From Rhodobacter viridis (GTDB taxonomy: Bacteria; Pseudomonadota; Alphaproteobacteria; Rhodobacterales; Rhodobacteraceae): DNA of 64,000 nt. Below the pieces are notes generated by a model. That model saw only the letters and a program-made list of their open reading frames with translations. It did no database searches and was not told the origin of the DNA. The DNA lies in the NCBI RefSeq assembly GCF_003217355.1, contig NZ_QJTK01000001.1, positions 248,001 through 312,000 on the forward strand, given 5' to 3'. Shown here piece after piece: positions 63,538 to 64,000 of this stretch (positions are counted from its first letter, which is position 1; each line of letters starts with the position of its first letter). The translations under genes were made by a program, and so were the position numbers.

Positions 63538-64000
63538 CGCAGCGGCGGTTTGAAATCGACGCCATAGGCGGCAAAGATCGTCGCGATCCGGCCATCGGCG
63601 AGCGCCGCGGCAATCGCGTCATCGACCGCATAGCCAAGGTCGTGATGCTGCAGCGACACACCCACGCCGAGCGTCCAGCTTTGCTTCGCCAGACCGAGGA
63701 ACGGCGGCTCGTGCACGCCGATCCCGGGGGCAAGATTGGCGTCGATCTCGGCGCGCGGACCCATCGCCGCCATCACCTCATGCGCCGCAAGCCCGGCCAT
63801 CGCCGCGCCGGTCGACTTGTAGCGATGCACCTTGTCTGCCGTCGCCCCGTGCGCGACCGAGGTCAGGAAGAAATCGGAAATCGAGTCATTCTCGACCCCC
63901 ACCGGATCGTAGCGAAAGACCGGCGGCGTCGGCGGTTTCTCGGGGTAGCTCGCTTGGTCATAGGCAATCGCCAGCCGCTCGGTCGCATATTGGCCGGTGA
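63534..64000 (-). CDS. C-terminal part of a periplasmic solute-binding protein
   Basis: The frame enters from the right edge and ends at 63534, overlapping the apbE stop. The visible 155 residues end in DDAIAAALADGRIATIFAAYGV, in pieces matching the last helix of family 3 (amino-acid type) binding proteins. The segment YDPVGVENDSISDFF and a KSTGAAMAGLAAHEVMAAMG stretch recall the binding proteins annotated near quinoprotein dehydrogenases. The N-terminus is outside the window, so the substrate class stays open. Confidence 0.75.
   Translation of the reverse strand, partial: TGQYATERLAIAYDQASYPEKPPTPPVFRYDPVGVENDSISDFFLTSVAHGATADKVHRYKSTGAAMAGLAAHEVMAAMGPRAEIDANLAPGIGVHEPPFLGLAKQSWTLGVGVSLQHHDLGYAVDDAIAAALADGRIATIFAAYGVDFKPPLR

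Overview
The window is high-GC alphaproteobacterial chromosome. Gene content and order, together with the flavodoxin/ferredoxin reductase, the VPLPA-type sorting signal and the bamA-skp-fabZ-lpxA-lpxI-lpxB order, point to Rhodobacterales, most likely Rhodobacter capsulatus or a close relative. That species guess rests on recall of protein families, not on a database search. No rRNA, tRNA, CRISPR array, phage or insertion sequence was recognised. It reads as ordinary core chromosome, densely packed, with many ATGA start/stop overlaps.

Layout. 1-3900: edge fragment, a Tat-exported L,D-transpeptidase, infC (apparently starting at ATA), a membrane-anchored protein made largely of 35 copies of an Ala/Pro/Glu heptapeptide, and fpr. 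4040-8510: assimilatory sulfate reduction operon (uroporphyrinogen-III methyltransferase, DUF2849, sulfite reductase, APS/PAPS reductase, DUF934) facing a divergent Lrp/AsnC regulator, with three matching inverted repeats between them. 8600-14400: VPLPA-CTERM protein, tpiA, IscA-type Fe-S protein, old yellow enzyme, SufT-like protein, tgt, hemolysin-III protein. 14600-20460: M32 carboxypeptidase, a heme A synthase homologue with no histidine in its N-terminal half, a HExxH protein, trmJ, a ThiE-like protein and a P-loop kinase. 20480-26150: hydrolase, M48 protease, DedA, VWA protein and DUF2927 lipoprotein. 26600-28790: a three-gene one-carbon (MetF-like/methyltetrahydrofolate methyltransferase) operon. 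29200-34000: ppx, rlmE, a GAF/Fis regulator and an aldehyde dehydrogenase. 34200-38940: chemoreceptor, UPF0114 protein, AraC regulator, miaA.

39030-51250 is one long co-directional run for cell-envelope biogenesis: pyrH, frr, uppS, cdsA, dxr, rseP, an unannotated 57-residue membrane peptide, bamA, skp-like, fabZ, lpxA, lpxI, lpxB. It makes the undecaprenyl carrier, phospholipid precursors, isoprenoids, outer-membrane proteins and lipid A; lpxD is not in its common place.

51240-60470 (minus strand) is the most system-like part: a transglutaminase/DUF2126 protein, a circularly permuted ATP-grasp/alpha-E fusion, a second transglutaminase, then pxpB-pxpC-pxpA (5-oxoprolinase), all apparently one transcription unit. 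The window ends with a NosR-like flavo/iron-sulfur membrane protein plus an ApbE flavin transferase without nosZ in view, and the C-terminal part of a periplasmic binding protein.

Scattered through the intergenic regions is a family of long GC-clamped inverted repeats with a conserved core; two members lie between divergent genes, where a terminator role is not expected.
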